In this document: positions 54,201-54,367 of the stretch, piece by piece
How the letters are laid out: every line of letters begins with the position of its first letter
Position numbering within the stretch: the first letter of the stretch is position 1
The notes under the pieces: model-generated
What the model saw: only the letters and a program-made list of their open reading frames with translations
The model's database searches: none
Told to the model about the DNA's origin: nothing
Source of the DNA: an uncultured Ignavibacteria bacterium
Lineage (GTDB): Bacteria > Bacteroidota > Ignavibacteria > Tepidaquicellales > Tepidaquicellaceae
DNA length: 54,367 nt
Assembly: GCA_937924675.1 (NCBI GenBank)
Contig: CALEVL010000321.1
Span: forward strand, 1 to 54,367
Direction: 5' to 3'
Program-made: the position numbers and the translations under genes

Positions 54201-54229
54201 CTTTTTCTGAAAATGGAGACTTTCTTCAT
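51224..54229 (-). CDS. Secreted beta-propeller protein, third paralogue, with extra Ig-like domain
   Basis: This 1001-residue protein has a signal peptide or anchor (about 10-28, SGLLALIIVSFIGLQVF). The propeller (about 85-480) has Asp boxes YTTNGHDW, STNGGQTY, SINNGATW, SLDGGATF, SDNQGSTW and TDNGGTTF. An Ig-like insertion (about 490-590, ending TVTVNVG) is absent from the two paralogues. A MAM-like domain (about 595-765) precedes the module with IKHRNSILTWSAAG and loops GDVTQDKVVDATD and EDLTGDNFVDGTD. The charged tail ends KKITYKEYLEMKRNQYNSGK. The function is probably binding at the surface or outside the cell. Confidence 0.89.
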   Translation of the reverse strand: MKKVSIFRKSFSGLLALIIVSFIGLQVFQGQKAPLPINESMFDYDENDPYIDRPTREALTHVTADGDDDLDIITDANGFDNFEIGVDFAEQMLVSNPRNPLNMQFGVNNSTTGQNAYYTTNGHDWTQSNPAYNPSICCDPWSAFDSLGTLFYGSGVTGQYVYKSTNGGQTYGAGVLSVSGNDRNTLAADQTNGPYKNYLYAAITPGNFARSINNGATWTQTYTSSNTVPGTMIAVGPNGATQGGCVMYVTNTGTTANVTYTFHRSLDGGATFSVMSSLTVAGYVGTLNTAGRLVINNGRTRPYPMIAMDNSYGPNRGRLYLVYASNVPAGNGNKPDIILQYSDNQGSTWSNKITVNDVTTGDQWFPAIWCEKETGRLYIKWYDTRENPATYAVNVYATYTDNGGTTFAANQKLTTQSWTYPNPACAANTNCYRGDYDGMTANPKAGYAVWYDGRSGTYKNVGSYFPDFGMLATPSSQVIHQTNDSKNFAINIPAVKLYTDVTTFSGTITPAPATGSIQLEFLEGNTLSSYPNTKYVKVKTVGTVTPTGVYTIVLTGQGSNGTPVHKRTVTVNVGSTLGSAPCEAFTDVKFPPANMFQEYSGTSYWSRNTVSAYGSGSGSAKFDFFNAPRNTVQSLTTNNFTAVSTGTYLTFDEAYAPFSVSTFGPDTLVIERSTDLGVTWSNLVILRGDFQGTGELNTAPPTAAAFTPTAGQWRPKIYLLPFGTNKLRFKARSQFGNNLYLDNICVQSLATAPTTATFGLASQGMWLPNSPYWRLLDSIRVYLHRSDLPSVVVDSAITVMGNINAITGTLSFANALTGNYYRVIKHRNSILTWSAAGSAVARGGFFGNYNFVAPGGQAYGDNQAVVDAGFGYRGMFSGDVTQDKVVDATDVSLIDNAASNFVTGYVPEDLTGDNFVDGTDFALADNNAANFVAAVEPPGAEPMVVTSDKFVAPSSFENDEQRLKYEEGMRIHSQQKSAVKEKKITYKEYLEMKRNQYNSGK

Positions 54230-54367
54230 GTGGTTAATTCTGTTAATTTGGAATGGCAGTGAACCTAAGATAATTATTAATGTATTTCAACGGCAAAAAG
54301 CATTTTGGCACTTCATGTCCTTTGCAATGCTAATTTTCAATATGCTCATTATATCTCTTTCTTTGAG
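54230..54367. other. Upstream region at the window edge
   Basis: This A/T-rich sequence upstream of the third propeller gene contains no visible gene or palindromic operator of the kind found at the five other promoters. Confidence 0.4.

Noticed and set aside
23338..54229. Interpretation as a cellulosome
   Set aside because: No cohesin, scaffoldin or glycoside hydrolase is encoded here; the cargo is peptidases and a nuclease, and the loop period and flanks differ from classical dockerins.

Overview
The window looks like chromosomal DNA of a Bacteroidota/Chlorobi-group bacterium, most likely from the Ignavibacteria/Kapabacteria side. The reasons are Bacteroidetes-type TAnnTTTG promoter boxes, a type IX secretion (T9SS) C-terminal sorting domain, a short bacterial histone H1-like protein, A-rich leaders with few Shine-Dalgarno sites, and several TTG starts. 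This placement is inference; the window has no rRNA or other phylogenetic marker. One tRNA, tRNA-Pro(GGG), is present.

Region 1 (1-22.6 kb) is mostly housekeeping and energy metabolism. In order it carries dps, a TonB-dependent receptor coupled to an EamA permease, and a minus-strand operon of response regulator, hydC, hydB, hydA ([FeFe]-hydrogenase) and histidine kinase. Then come sdhC-sdhD without sdhA/B, a histone H1-like gene, lepA, lepB, hemW, a PAP2 phosphatase with mgtE, a META-domain lipoprotein, tRNA-Pro, radC, a DUF1737 gene, a small membrane protein coupled to a CbpA-type J protein, and a large protein of unknown family.

Region 2 (23.3-54.2 kb) is an island of large exported proteins: a LamG/P-domain protein, two tandem M1 aminopeptidases, an M14 carboxypeptidase, an S8 subtilase, three sialidase-like beta-propeller proteins, a Ycf48-like protein with a classical T9SS sorting domain, and an EEP-family nuclease/phosphatase. 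Small genes are interspersed (FAS1 lipoprotein, fatty acid desaturase, BON-LysM protein, a decayed nucleotidyltransferase pair). Eight of the nine dockerin-bearing proteins end in the same roughly 170-residue two-part module: a beta-domain with the hallmark HRNSIETWS, then two dockerin-like calcium loops ending in the pattern ADNNA..FV..TP. The ninth, one M1 copy, kept only the loop part. The module replaces the usual T9SS signal and looks like an uncharacterised C-terminal sorting, anchoring or assembly device.

A second signal ties the regions together. Five promoters carry a CRP/FNR-type palindrome (TGAC-N4-GTCA core) whose centre lies 29.5-30.5 bp upstream of the first base of a TAnnTTTG-like box. 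They precede the TonB receptor, the hydrogenase operon, both M1 peptidases and the FAS1 lipoprotein. This is the geometry of class II activation near -41.5 and suggests one regulon, probably redox- or nitrosative-responsive, joining hydrogen metabolism and extracellular proteolysis. The regulator is not in the window.

Intergenic DNA holds REP-like palindromes, a truncated RAYT transposase between long direct repeats, and strong factor-independent terminators after most of the large secreted-protein genes.
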